From the NCBI GenBank assembly GCA_900541285.1, contig UQJA01000090.1, forward strand, positions 1 to 8,458: 8,458 bases of DNA, in the 5' to 3' direction. A model generated the notes under the pieces. It was not told the DNA's origin and did not search any database. It saw nothing but the letters and a program-made list of their open reading frames with translations. Every line of letters starts with the position of its first letter. The stretch's first letter is position 1. Position numbers and translations under genes: made by a program. Positions 8,396 to 8,458 of this stretch are shown in pieces. Source of the stretch: an uncultured Collinsella sp. (lineage in GTDB: Bacteria; Actinomycetota; Coriobacteriia; Coriobacteriales; Coriobacteriaceae).

Positions 8396-8458
8396 TCAGA
8401 CGTTTCCGTCGCTTCCGACCTCAAACTTTTCGATTCCATCGTCATACCACAGACGGGT
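8396..8458 (-). CDS. C-terminal end of an unidentified protein, cut by the window edge
   Basis: Twenty sense codons and a TGA stop on the minus strand, ending in IEKFEVGSDGNV. The reading frame is open to the right edge, and lies 80 nt upstream of the clpC start in the same direction. Three of four Gly codons here are GGA, unlike the GGC habit of positions 1-7830. It therefore belongs with the foreign-looking right end. I do not recognise the family from so few residues, and a chance open frame cannot be excluded. A small hairpin (GATACG/CGTTATC, plus about 8381-8396) overlaps the stop and is followed by a T-rich stretch on the minus strand, which might be a weak terminator. Confidence 0.4.
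   Translation of the reverse strand, partial: TRLWYDDGIEKFEVGSDGNV

Overview
The window reads as chromosomal DNA of a high-GC bacterium. Codon choice (Arg CGC, Glu GAG, Gly GGC), gene content and protein sequences suggest a gut Coriobacteriia, most likely Collinsella or a relative. That placement is inference from memory of these families; no search was run. No tRNA, rRNA, CRISPR array or insertion sequence was seen.

Positions 1-3300 hold a tight minus-strand cluster, read right to left as disA, ispD, ispF and cysS (cysS is cut by the left edge). Stops and starts overlap or lie 3 nt apart, so translational coupling is likely. The cluster joins cyclic di-AMP synthesis with DNA scanning (DisA), two steps of the MEP isoprenoid pathway (IspD, IspF) and cysteinyl-tRNA synthetase. 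It resembles the Firmicute disA/ispD/ispF/cysS neighbourhood. Positions 3301-3521 are a divergent regulatory region. The plus-strand gene mntP (Mn2+ exporter, 3522-4100) follows and ends in a hairpin terminator. Its leader carries pieces that look like a shortened manganese (yybP-ykoY) riboswitch.

Positions 4181-5638 hold a minus-strand M20C-family dipeptidase (pepD). A 214-nt spacer with repeats, a possible promoter and a perfect 11-bp hairpin separates it from clpC (5853-8315, minus), a two-AAA+ Clp ATPase.

The most notable signal is inside clpC. The C-terminal 660 or so residues share the codon style of the rest of the window. The N-terminal 155 residues (zinc finger plus charged linker) and everything to the right edge have a clearly different style: Arg CGG/AGA, Glu GAA, Lys AAA, lower GC, and a Firmicute-like promoter. 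The change falls in an 18-bp interval (about 7833-7850) just before the first Walker A motif. The right-hand 600 bp is therefore either acquired DNA that made a mosaic Clp ATPase, or a chimeric join between two gut bacteria in a metagenome assembly. The sequence alone cannot separate these, and the assembly artefact must be excluded first. A 20-codon tail of an unidentified minus-strand gene is at the right edge.
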